The notes below the pieces were generated by a model that ran no database searches, had not been told where the DNA came from, and was given only the letters and a program-made list of their open reading frames with translations. Shown piece by piece: positions 22,195 to 32,183 of a stretch of DNA of 34,519 bases. Location: contig GG745347.1 of NCBI GenBank assembly GCA_000151295.1, positions 926,775 to 961,293 on the forward strand, in the 5' to 3' direction. Position 1 is the first letter of the stretch, and the number at the start of each line of letters is the position of its first letter. This stretch comes from Allomyces macrogynus ATCC 38327 (Eukaryota; Blastocladiomycota; Blastocladiomycetes; Blastocladiales; Blastocladiaceae). Made by a program: the position numbers and the translations under genes.

Positions 22195-24454
22195 TCACGC
22201 CAGATACAGCGTCTCTTCCTGCGCTGGCTGGGCCGGCCGGCCAGCAGGGCGAGTGGGGCCCGTTGGCAAATAAATGGGACCTTCTTCCACCTGACCGGCG
22301 GATTGTGTTTTCGGTGGAGAAGAAGCGAGCTGCGGCGACGTGTTCAGCGCCGTAGTCGTCGCTGCAGGGCCAGTCGCGGGAGTTGGCATCGCGACGGGTG
22401 TGACTGTAGGCATGGTCGTTGGCGGGTACGCGGCCATAATCGACGGGCCAGGGGCTGCACCCGACGTCGGAATCGGACCGGACGCTGGCGGGTGCGGGCT
22501 CGCGCTCACCATCGGCATGGTCGTGGTCGTCGGGTACGGGCTCGCCACCGCCGGCATGGACGTAGGCGGATAGGGCGAAGCCATGGTGGGTGGGTACGAC
22601 GGTGGTGGGGACTGCATCGTGGGCGGGTAGGACGGTGGGTACGGCGCGGCCCCATTCGACGACGGTAGCGACGGGAACGAAGGGCCGGGGACCCATCCGG
22701 CGTTCGGCTGGCTCGTGCTCGTTGCCGTCGAGTACATGCTGAGCCGATTGTCGTTGATCGTCGCAGTCGGCTGCGTCGTCATCGTCCCGGTCGGTTGCGG
22801 TGACATGGTAGCCGCCGGTGGTGGGTAGGTCGGCGCCATCTTCGATCCACCCATCATCGCGACCGCCACGGGCGCCATGGTCGGCGGTGTGGCCGTGGCC
22901 GGAGGAGGAGGGGGCGGCGGAGCAGACGGTGCCAACAAGGGCTTCTTGACGCGGTTGTGGCACCAGGCGAGGATGCGGTGACGGGTGAAAATTAGAATCA
23001 GAACAGCGACAGCGAGCACGCCGAGCGTGGCGCCGGCCACCGCCCCAGAGGAAAACGACAGCGGCCCTAACTGCACGTCGGAGTTACTGCCGCCGCTCGT
23101 TGACCCGCCCGTGTCGGAAGACGTGGAATTGGTGGATCCGGACCCAGACGTGGACGACGAGCCCGTGACCCACCGGAACGAGAGCGACCCGGGCTTGACC
23201 TCGTTGACGGCGAGTATGCTCATAAACGGCGCAGCACTCTCATTGTCGTCGCCACTCGTCGTGGTCGTGAGCCCGCCGAGATACGCGATCGTGTTGTCGA
23301 CAATCGCAGCGCACCCGCCCGTCAGACTCGTGGGCCCGCTCAACGGGTTCGAAATCGTGCCAGCGACGGGAATCGACGACCCGGCCGTATCAATGTACTC
23401 GACGAGCGTGTAGGGCTTGGCGACTTGGTACCCGCCAATGTGAATCACGTAGCGATCTTTAAAGTACAAGGCGCCTGTTTTGGTTGGTGGGAGCGACAGC
23501 GCGGGTTAGTCGTGGTTCCACGGTGGGGAACAAGAACAACAAGGCACGCACGGTGCTGGTACCGCCCGTGGTAGAGCTTGATGCCGACCTTGGTCCACGT
23601 GGCCGTCGCGTCCTCGAGCGTCCACACGTCGTCGAGAAATGATCCGTCCGAGTTGAACCCGCCCGAGAGAAGGTGGTGCGTCGAGTTGTAGCGCGACATG
23701 GACGCCAAGCGGCGCGGCGACGGACCCGACGTGGAATTAGTGTTGGCCGAAACGCCCTGATCAGTAATCGTCTCGAGCCAATTCAGGTCCTTGATCTTGC
23801 CCGACGACGTATCGGTGCCGCCGTACAGGAACATGGCGAGCTTCTTGGGCGAGTCGCCGGCGCTGACGGTCGTGCCAGGGACCGAGTGCTTGTAACCGAC
23901 CGGCACGTCAAACGCGAGCTTCTTCGTGCTGCCCGAGCTCGGGTCAAACTGGTACATGACGGTGTTGGCAAAGTCGTCTTCGGACGTCTTGTTGAGAACC
24001 ACGAGGCCGCCGGCAATAAGGACTTTTTGGTTGGCGACGAGCGTCACCGGGTTGATGACGCCAGCAATGCTCGAGTTCATGGTCCCGTGCGTCGTCAAGC
24101 CCGTCGCACGGCCCGCAGCGACCGTCTTGATGAGGTCCACCGAGTAGGCGCCATTGACGTAGTCCACAAACTTGGTGGTGCCCGCGTCTAAGCGTAGATG
24201 GTTGCAGGAAAAGGTCAGCGAATGATGAAGGCGCAACGGTGCTGCTGCATCAGTCGAAATCAGCACGTACTCGCTAAGTACCCAAAAAACGAGTAAATCC
24301 GCGAGCCGACAATCGCACAGGCACCGCCCGACGTGGATTGCGACGTAGTCATGGTGAACGCCGCCATGGCGGCGGGTACCAGGGCGAGAACAGCGACCAA
24401 GCGAGCCAGCGCCAGAGAGCCGTCGAAAAACTGCGACCGTGACCGGTTGGTCAT
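22195..24454 (-). CDS. Secreted kelch-repeat single-pass membrane protein, copy 2
   Basis: Three exons join in frame: 24454-24271, 24187-23552 and 23474-22195, giving 699 aa. The introns are 83 and 77 nt. I chose the ATG at 24454 because it places a signal peptide (LARLVAVLALVPAAMA) at the N-terminus; in-frame ATGs further upstream would bury it. Kelch-type repeats follow: RIYSFFGYL, KVLIAGGLVV, LAMFLYGGTD, HHLLSGGFNSDGSFLDDVW, RYVIHIGGYQ and TIAYLGGL. A Gly/Ser/Thr stalk and one membrane helix (AVAGATLGVLAVAVLILIF, ~412-440) come next, then basic residues and a ~255-residue Pro-rich tail. The tail ends with EEGPIYLP and EETLYLA at the C-terminus, as in copy 1. The first intron sits at the same place as in copy 1 (after the first kelch strand); the second is absent from copy 1. 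A receptor-like role is inferred from topology. Confidence 0.9.
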
Positions 24455-24669
24455 CTTGGTCCGCCGCCGGTCAGGTACTTGCATGAGCGGTGCGGTTGGC
24501 ATCATCGATACCTGCTCGATGGTACGATGGATGCGTGCCGGCTGCCGGTCGCGCGTCAAGGCCGGGTGGACAGCGTTGGAGGAAATGGCGCGGCGGCAAG
24601 AAACGAGCGAACGAGTCTGGGCAACGTCTATCAGCTCGCCCAAGCTTGGGTTGGGGGTGCAGCGCCTAT
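24455..24669. promoter_or_regulatory. Upstream region of kelch gene 2
   Basis: It lies between the stop of the small minus-strand gene (24670) and the kelch 2 start. The minus-strand frame is open here but shows no signal peptide before 24454. It probably holds the promoter and leader of kelch gene 2. Confidence 0.35.
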
Positions 24670-25132
24670 TTATCCCACACACGTTTGCAAATGAGTCGAA
24701 AGCTGTTGGGGGCGCTCCTGCAAGGATCCGGGACGAGCGGGGCGCAGATAGGCTCGAGGAAAGCACTTACAATGGCCAGGTCGACCAATGCCGTCTTGTG
24801 TGCGCGAGGAACCGAGAACGGAGAGAAGCGAGGTAGAATCGTCACCGGAGCGGGCAGTTGCAGCAGGTTTGCAGCAGGTTGCAGTGGTTGCAGTGCCGAC
24901 GAGTCCCGCCGCCGGCTTGCACGACGGCAACTTGAACCTCGCCGACTCGTCGGTTTGCAGGGCAACTTCAAGGTCGGAGATGGACAGGACAGTCTGGATG
25001 TCCACGCTGTCGAGTTTTTGGCCTTGCACGACATGGTCGCCTGGTTGGAGGGACCGCCGAGGCGAAAGACTGCCTGGGTCGTGGACGCCGTGGCGAGAAT
25101 GTGGCGTACTGCAGATGCGAGCCGTCCGCCAT
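24670..25132 (-). CDS. Small unrecognised gene, exon structure partly resolved
   Basis: The last two exons are clear: an exon ending PRAHKTALVDLAI at 24771, a 68-nt intron (24770-24703) with a perfect GTAAGT donor and CAACAG acceptor, then LSTHLQTCVG and a TAA at 24672-24670. Upstream, a coding-like block on the same strand (VVQGQKLDSVDIQTVLSISD, then LEVALQTDESARF, ~25055-24945) lies in another frame, so another intron or a frameshift separates them. An ATG at 25132 (MADGSHLQ followed by GTACGC) could be the start. The protein would be roughly 100-140 aa. I recognise no family. It sits between the thioesterase and kelch 2, all on the same strand. Confidence 0.45.
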
Positions 25133-25367
25133 GTGCCCGAAAAGGGGAATGAAAAATCATTGCTTCGACGAAGACGAAAAGACCAATCTCGAATCTCGAA
25201 TGTCGTGTCAAACGAACCCGTCACTCTTCTTTCACCCGCGACCAGCAGGGGCCGCTGGTCGAGCCTGGGGAGTTTCCGCGACAAATGCACATTTGCGTAG
25301 GCACGGCGGCAACAGGACTAGATGTAATCTATGGCCGGCTCTCGACACGGCTTACGATCAACCGGCT

Positions 25368-26209
25368 TCACTTCTCGTTCGCCATCCTTTGGATCCCGCG
25401 CACAAACTTGGTGTGACTACCACGGACCGCGAGCGTCTCTTGGTCGTGGCCGTCGCGAAGCGTCGCAATCTCGACACGCGTAAACGCGAGCGTCTTGCCG
25501 ACTTTATCAGCGAAACCGCGAATCACGAGCTGCTCGCCCAGCTTGGGCGCGGCGAGGTAGGAGACTTGAATGTCGGTCGACACGCCTGTCGACTCGAGCC
25601 CCGCGGCGGCAATGGCGAGCGATCCTAATGTCACGGGGTGGAGAAGATCAGGGACAATGAGAAGCACCAGAAAATGGCAAAGAAGCAGCCGCCAAGTGGA
25701 TTGCGCGAGTAACATCGATGGAAGTACGTGCCGACAATATCCACCAGAGTCGCGCTCACGCCGCCATGAAGAGTGCCGGTCAAGTTCTGAACAGCAAAAA
25801 AGATGCGGTCAGTTGGTAATTACGTTGCGAAACCAGTGCTACGGTGGGCGCGGCGCGCCCTTGGCCGCAAAAGGCGTGCATCATGGTGCGGGCAACAAAC
25901 GGACCAAGTGGTTGCGTTCAACAGCCATGGTGCACTTGACCACACCAGGTCGCTCGATTTCATCAACCGAAAGCTGTACGAGGCCATGGTGTTCAGTACG
26001 GTAGGGGTATGGATCAGCCGTTTGATTGCTCGCATTCGGTCTACTTTGCCAACATGGCGATGTTTGCAGTCATTTGCGACCCTTGCCTGTCATTCGCAGG
26101 CTCGGCTCACCTTGTCCAAGATGAGCGTGTCGAATCGATTCTGCTTAACACAATGGCTCAGAACGGTGCGCGCGTTGCGCAGGGCAGCGGCCCGGCTGAT
26201 GGCCTGCAT
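25368..26209 (-). CDS. Hotdog-fold acyl-CoA thioesterase (THEM2/ACOT13-like)
   Basis: Four exons join in frame: 26209-26111, 25973-25905, 25786-25732 and 25624-25368, giving 159 aa. The 4HBT/PaaI-type signature is NLTGTLHGGVSATLVD, containing the HGG motif and the catalytic-helix Asp. It is followed by GVSTDIQVSYLAAPKLGEQL and KVGKTLAFTRVEI and ends SHTKFV. Order, spacing and length match ACOT13/THEM2-like enzymes, which hydrolyse medium- to long-chain acyl-CoA thioesters, often in mitochondria or cytosol. The third intron (25731-25625) only keeps the frame if its donor is GC (GTCG|GCACGT) rather than GT; the join gives LVDIVGSLAIAAAG. A GT donor two bases downstream would break the frame. 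It is divergent from the sorting nexin. Confidence 0.87.
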
Positions 26210-26676
26210 GGTTGTTGTGCTGGTTGGTGGCACAGTGGTTCCAAGTCGGCCCGCGCGATGCAGCAAGTTGCGTTTGGCCGGCAGTGGGCGCAATGAAAGT
26301 GCGTCTTGACCAGCGGAATGGCTTCAGTGTGCCCGGTCTGCCGCGGAGCCGCGGAGCAATCGAGCAGCCGTCGATGATTTGCCGTGGTTGGCCGCGCGGC
26401 GATCCGGATCGGACCGCGACGAGCCACGTGGGGCGGACCGGGGCGGCCGGCCGGCCTGCCCCAGGGCAGCTGCTCTGGTGACGATCCGGTGCCGCTCCCT
26501 CTCCCCCACAAAACGAGAGAATCGACGCGGTGCCCTCAGCGCAAAGCTCCATTTCCAACCTGACTTGCTCCTGCTGGCCACCACCGACACGATCGCGACG
26601 GCCACGAGCGGGCACGACAACAACGACGACGACACGTGCCCGCACCCGCCCCGCACCGCATCAGTCAGCAAGCACT
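26210..26676. promoter_or_regulatory. Bidirectional promoter region (thioesterase / sorting nexin)
   Basis: This 467-bp GC-rich gap lies between divergent start codons. No TATA box was seen. A plus-strand frame is open upstream of the nexin ATG from 26530 (GTG) but is low-complexity (Thr and Arg runs). Confidence 0.4.
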
Positions 26677-28776
26677 ATGGAGGCCATCGCGATCCCCGAA
26701 CTGGCGCCGCGCCATCATGCTCTCGCCGGCTACGCGAGCGCAGGCCTGCACGTCGAGCACGCTGCGCATGCACCGACGGCCAACCAAACGACACCTGCAG
26801 CAGCAGCAACAAATGACAATGCGGCGCCAGAAGCACGGATAGACTCGTCACTGAGCCAAAGACCCTCGGACCTGGACTTGTCGACGGCAAGCGCATCGTT
26901 GTCCGCTGACGTACCGACACCACCAGACGGCATGACTTTCCGGACCGATTCCAATGTCATTTGCGCGCCGGACCCGCGGTCCATGGAGGCTACCGTCACG
27001 CCGCCATGCTGCTCTGTCGCGACGACCCTTGGTGCATTGCAGCGCGATCTCATCGCCGTGGGCGAGCCCTACTCGGACCGACTCTTGCGCATCCTCGACG
27101 CTCAAAAGGTCACGGACGGTGCCGGGTTCGCCTTCACGGCCTACCTCATTCGCTACGGGGTACGCTCACACCTCGACCACGCGCTCGCGTCGTGCATGAT
27201 CCCGCGGTTTGACTTCGTTCTCTTGGCACGCTGATCGAACAGGACACGGAAATCCGACGCCGCTACTCGGACTTCTACTCGCTGCGCAAGTGCCTGCTGC
27301 GAATGTATCCGGCGCTCCTGATCCCGCCGATTCCGGAAAAGCACTCGTTTGCCAACTATGCCACGCAGCCGGCCAGCGCAAAGGACGACCCCGTCATTAT
27401 CGCGCGCCGCCAGCGTCGGTTACAGGGATTTCTCAATCGGCTCGTCTGGCACCCAACGCTCGGCGCCGACCATCTCGTGCACGGTTTCCTCAGCGCGACG
27501 GTTTCGTGGACTGACACGCTGCGGTCCGCCAAGGTCACTACCATGCCATCCTCGCCGTCCAAATCATCCAAACCGGCTCACGCCACGTCCACGTCCGCGC
27601 TGGCCACTACAACGACAAGACCACGCACGCCCGTGCTGCTGGACAATGCCCTCCAACTACGGCCTGATCCACGGTTCGTGGATGTGCAGGCCTTTACGGA
27701 CAAGTTTGCGCACCAGATCGCGTCGGTCGCTCGGCACCACGGGCGGCTCGTTCGACGATACGTGGAGCTGCACCGCGAGTACGCCGAGCTCGCGTCCGTC
27801 TACTGTACCCTGTCGCTCGAGGATGATGACGCACCGGCTGTCGCCGCGGCCATGGAGCGCATCGGGCTTGCACTTGACACCATGACTGCGACCACGCTAC
27901 AGCTCTCGCACCAGCTCGACGAAAAAGTGGGCGAGTCGCTGTTCGAGTACGGGCAGTACGCTCATGACATCAAGGTATGCACGCTCCGCTTCTCTTCCAC
28001 CCGCATGAATGCAATCTTCTGACTCTAATCGATGTAGACGATTTTGAAATATCACCACGAGCAATACTCTGCCCTCTCGCACGCCGCCGCCGCTCTCCAA
28101 AACAAGCGCGCGCAACTCGAACAGCTCGAGCGTGCCGACGAGGCCGCCAATCGGCTCGCCGCTGCCCTGTCATCCACACCCGACGACTCGGCACCGCTCT
28201 CACCCTCTCCAACTGGCGCCACTTCCCCAACACGCGACGGCGACGTCCCGCTCCCGCCCGCAGCCGACCAACCACCACCGTCGTCCCCCGCACCACCACC
28301 CCGCGGCCTGTTGGGCACGCTCTCAGCGCTATTGGCGGCGCTGCTCGGGCAACGCGATTCACCGACAACGGCACGGGCGCACCAGCTCGCGCAGGCGCGC
28401 AATTTGTTGGCACAGCTCGAGGACCAGACAGGTGCCAAGACGCACGAGGCGCAGCACGCGTCCCACACGATCTTGCTCGAGTTGGACTGGTTCCAGCGGC
28501 AAAAAGTGCGCGACTTGAAGGCCTTGCTCGTGCACATGGCGACGATCCATGCACAGTACGCGCGCAAGGTACGCATCCTGCGTGGTCGATCAACCGAAGG
28601 TTTTGGGTGGATGGGATCACTCACACGGGCGAGTTGTGATTATGTAGAACCTGGCCGTGTGGAAGCACGCCAAGGACGAGATTTGCAACATACCCTTGCC
28701 CGACGATGACGATGAGGAGGAGGAGCGGAAAAGAAAACAAAAGCAGAAACAAATCCAGGACCAGGACGAGCCATGA
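26677..28776 (+). CDS. PX-BAR sorting nexin, Snx41/Atg20-like
   Basis: Four exons join in frame: 26677-27159, 27243-27974, 28038-28568 and 28648-28776, giving 624 aa. The introns are 83, 63 and 79 nt. The first ~130 residues are disordered. A PX domain follows (~135-270) with the phosphoinositide-binding RRRYSDF (166-172), the LLIPPIPEKHSFANYA loop characteristic of Snx41/Atg20, and the basic RRQRRLQGFLNRL. The C-terminal half is helical and BAR-like (FTDKFAHQIASVARHHGRLV, YEYGQYAHDIK-type helices, KYHHEQYSALSHAAAALQNK), interrupted by a Pro/Ser-rich loop at ~430-480. It ends in an acidic then basic tail (DDDDEEEERKRKQKQK). Snx41/Atg20 with Snx4 act in retrieval from endosomes and in selective autophagy. 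The PX motif is clear; the choice between Snx41 and Atg20 is not. Confidence 0.87.
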
Positions 28777-28901
28777 TTTCTCCAACAAATCGATTTGTCA
28801 TTTTGAATTCACTCTGCAGCTGCCTGAGGCAAGAAGGCTCAAAAGGCCCAAATGATAGTGCGAAGCATTATTTCCATTCCAGTCCCGAGTTCTTCCACCG
28901 C

Positions 28902-29890
28902 TCACACCAACATGGCCGTAAGAGTCTCCTTGGTCGACGTGACCACAGTCGTTTCCGACGCGCATCTCGTCGTGACAGCCGTCATGTCGTCGCGTTCGTC
29001 TTGGGCTGGCTGTGCCAGATCGGCACCAGCGCGCCGCGTCCACGAGCGTCGAATTAGGAACGTGCTACCAGCGAGAATCAGGACCGCGATAACAGAGAGG
29101 GCGACGTTCATGTCGAGGTCTGTTTGTTCCGAGAATTTTCAGTGAGCAGGGAGAGGTGAACAGCCACTGATTTCAGCAACTTGAGTGGCGTACTGCCGGG
29201 TTGAGAAGTCCAACTTGAAGCGGGATCCCGTCGCAACGCGGAACCGCTCTTGTCGGTGCAGACGCCGTGTGCATCCTCCTGGAAAAGAAGACAGTCAGAA
29301 AATCGGTCGTTGACCCAACAACGAAACTCTCACGTACCATTGCATGGCGTTCCGTCCAGGAACGTCCCGCCAAGTCGCAGCAGGTGGTGCAGGTTGGAGA
29401 AAATGATGATGTTCCACAGTCGCATTCCTCGCCCAGGTCGACGATGCCATTGCCGCACGTTGCGACTTGGACGGGCTGCGCGGGTAGATAAGCGAAACAG
29501 GTCGGGTTGCGAGCTTGCGCCGCGCGCGCGGTTTGGCAAATGGCGTGGATCAAGCATGGCGAAAAGTCTGGTCAATCAACGACTTTGCGGTTAGCATTGA
29601 TGAAACGGGAATGGGATTGAGGATGAGGAGAAACAAACTCTGGCTCGTGCCATTGCTGAATGCTGTCATCAAAAACTTGTTCTGGCAGGAGCCGCTTGAC
29701 GTGCACGGGCAGCATGCCAACATCGAACTGCTTGAAGACCCACAGCACATCCTATCGTCGCAGTCGTGGATGGCGCAAAAGACGTGGCCTCGGACAAGCA
29801 AAAACATCGGAATTCAGCAAGCACAGAGACGGAAGGAGGACTATGAACTGAGCTCATGCGCCATGGTTTGCCATTCTTGCCAATGCAGTG
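28902..29890 (-). pseudogene. ADAM-type metalloprotease gene, 3' half; 5' half replaced by a Copia element
   Basis: The exons are ~29890-29849, 29788-29639, 29567-29338, 29278-29168 and 29119-28902. The first two join to the zinc site HELSHVFCAIHD (HExxHxxxxxHD); reprolysins usually have Gly where this has Cys. A Cys-rich end of the protease domain follows (MLACCPCTSSGSCQNKFLM, then NFSPCLIHAICQ). Next come the disintegrin start CGNGIVDLGEECDCG and GGTFLDGTPCNG, then SRFKLDFSTRQYATQ. One membrane helix (VALSVIAVLILAGSTFLI) precedes a basic cytoplasmic tail. One frame break lies near 29370 within the disintegrin part. Upstream of ~29890 the gene stops at palindromic DNA and the Copia LTR fragment. 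In family terms it is a membrane-anchored sheddase-like protease. I infer it is broken; the 5' half may lie beyond the right edge. Confidence 0.75.
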
Positions 29891-29902
29891 AGCGATGAGA
29901 CA

Positions 29903-29927
29903 TGTGGAATACTGACAGTATTCCACA
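29903..29927. repeat. Perfect 12-bp palindrome with 1-nt spacer
   Basis: TGTGGAATACTG and CAGTATTCCACA flank a single A. It lies at the junction between the ADAM exon and the Copia LTR fragment. Confidence 0.85.
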
Positions 29928-29937
29928 GATTGCGGGA

Positions 29938-29977
29938 GTCACCACTCATGGTGGCAATGGGCACCCTGAGTGGTGAC
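29938..29977. repeat. Inverted repeat with 11-bp arms
   Basis: GTCACCACTCA (29938-29948) and TGAGTGGTGAC (29967-29977) are exact reverse complements around an 18-nt loop. It directly follows the 12-bp palindrome and precedes the LTR fragment. Confidence 0.85.
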
Positions 29978-29985
29978 AGTTGTTT

Positions 29986-30112
29986 CGCAAGGTTGAAGTG
30001 GGAGGAGGAATGCATTTGGTGTGTGCACTCTGCACTTCAGCGGGGGTGGCAACCAAAAAACATAGGTTGCCACCATCATGTACACAAGAATCCAACTTGA
30101 ACAGCTCCAACA
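29986..30112 (-). repeat. Copia 3' LTR, truncated
   Basis: It starts TGTTGGAGCTGTTCAAGTTG at 30112 and matches the first ~125 bp of the complete LTR. Homology is lost beyond about 29986. The truncation falls at nearly the same LTR position as in the fragment at 8183-8308. Confidence 0.75.
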
Positions 30113-30193
30113 AGGAAACAATGAGGGAAGACAAAAAACAAGAAACACAAATGCAAGATGAACACTTTGATGCTCCCCCATGGCGAGCATTCC

Positions 30194-32183
30194 CTATGCG
30201 CGTGGAGCAATCACTTCCACAACTCCAATCATGTCACAAAGCTTGCGGAATGCAGGAGCAGCAAGCAGCTTGGTCAAAATGTCGGCAATCTGGTTCTCTG
30301 TGTCCATGTGCTGCAAGTCAATCGTCTTCTTGGCAACTTGGTCCTGCAACCAGTGGGTGTGGATCTCAACGTGTTTCGACGAGAGCAGCGCGTCCTTGGC
30401 TACACGCTCCACCAACTCATTATATTCCATGAGCGGCGTCAGTCCATCCTGTTTGTACCCGAGCTCTTCCAGTAGTGCACATATCGTGAGGATTGTGTTG
30501 CCCCACTAAGCTTACCGACACGTACTCAGCAGCCATGGTCGACTTTGCCACAAGCGTCTGCTTCTTCAAGCGCCAGGCGACAGGGCTACTGCCAACCCGT
30601 ACCACAAAACCCAATGTCGACTTGCGGTCGCCATGATCCTCAGCCCAATTGGCATCAGCAAATGCGTCAAGTTTCATATCCTTGCCCAAAAACTTGATGC
30701 CAAGGTTTGACATGCCCAACAGGCACCCAACGAGCCGCTTTGCAGCCTCAAGATGTAGCATACCAGGTGCATGCATGAAACGGCCAAGAATTGCAGTCGC
30801 AGTGACAATGTCCAGCCGCGTTTTGGTCGCTGCAAAGAGCAGCGACCTGACAATGGCAAGGTACTTGGTCTTTACGACTGGATCAATGATCTTGGGCAAC
30901 TCGAGCAGCTCCTTGAAGTCGTTGGGTCGCATTGGGATCACCGGCCGCATCTTTTTGGGGATCTGGAACCACTTGCCCATTGACTTGATGTACTGGCTCT
31001 GGTCAAGGTAAATCGATCCGTTGTCACTGTATGTAATCTTGCACCTGAGCAACCATGCCGCATTGCCCAAGTCGTGCACCTTGAACTCGGACTTCAACTT
31101 GTCGACAATCCACTTGCGCAGCTCCTTGGTTGACGCGACAATCGGCAAGTCGTCAACATAGACTCCAATGAAGATCACGCCCTTGCCCATCTTGTGCATG
31201 AACAGGCATTTGTTGGACTTGGACTCTGCAAATCCGAGCGAAATCAGGTAATTGGAAAAATGGCAGAACCACATGTGCGGGGCCTGCTTGGTGCCGTACA
31301 GCGCCTTAACGAGCATGCAGACCTTGTCCGAGTTCTTCTTGTCAACAAAGCCTGGTAGCTGCTCCATGAGCATGCGCTCCTTGATGTAACCGTACAGGAA
31401 GGCCATCTTGATGTTGAGCTGCAGCGGCCGGACCTTGAGATATGTGGTGAGCAACAGGATCAGACGCAGCGTGTCAAACAACGCAACAGGCGCAAATGTG
31501 TCCATGTAATGCACACCTGGAATGGCCATGTATCCCTTGGCAACAAGTCACTACTTGGCGCACACAGGCTTTCCGTCTGCCCCAAGTTTCCACTTGAAGA
31601 TCCAACTGGAGCGCATCACCTTGTTGCCTGGGCGGTGGTTGATGAGCACCCATGTCCCATTCTTGACGAGCGAGTTGTACTCGTCAAATGTCGGCGCACG
31701 CCAGTCTGGGTGCGCTAGTGCTTCCTTGACCGTCTTGGGTTCCCAAACTGCACCCTGGGCGCCAACTTGAGCTGCAGCAACACATGTGAGCACCACACTT
31801 GCTGACTCAACAGACTTGCTGAGATCCGAGTCCAGGTGCACATGTAGAAACAGTGTCAGCAAATCGAGATTGACAATTCCAGACAGGGGCGAGCCTGAGT
31901 CAACGCCAGGGCCAGCTAGGGAATGAACAAGAGGGGCTGAAGCATCAGTGCAATCACTATTCAACTGCAACACGCGCACTTTCTCAACTGCGTCAGCAGC
32001 CAGCACATTTGACGCCCCTTTTAGGTTCAGGATCCACCTCCCCCACGTCGGGCGTACTGCGGACGCGGGCAATGGCATCGGGATCAAAATGGCGAGCGAC
32101 CTCGGGCTGTAGGCCGCGCAAACGGCGCGATTGCAGTGCGATGGGCGCTTGAGCATCAGGTCCAAGATCACCAACACCCCCAT
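30194..32183 (-). pseudogene. Copia pol: reverse transcriptase and RNase H, decayed
   Basis: The RT start is recognisable as EALAHPDWRAPTFDEYNSLV, NGTWVLINHRPGNK and SSWIFKWKLGADG. Two consecutive stops (TAG TGA, 31553-31548) replace the Arg that should precede LVAKGY. The same frame then continues with DTFAPVA, LNIKMAFLYG (the catalytic motif A Asp is Asn), ALYGTKQAPHMW and the intact YVDD box. RNase H follows (ADANWAEDHGDRKSTLGFV, AWRLKKQTLVAKSTMAAEY). A frame change near 30430 leads to the RNase H end (KHVEIHTHWLQDQVAKKTID, TENQIADILTKLL). Copia RT order and spacing are otherwise normal. Confidence 0.88.

Noticed and set aside
29515..29898. 127-codon plus-strand frame
   Set aside because: It lies antisense to the ADAM catalytic exons and their introns, which show clear family motifs; the plus-strand frame shows none.
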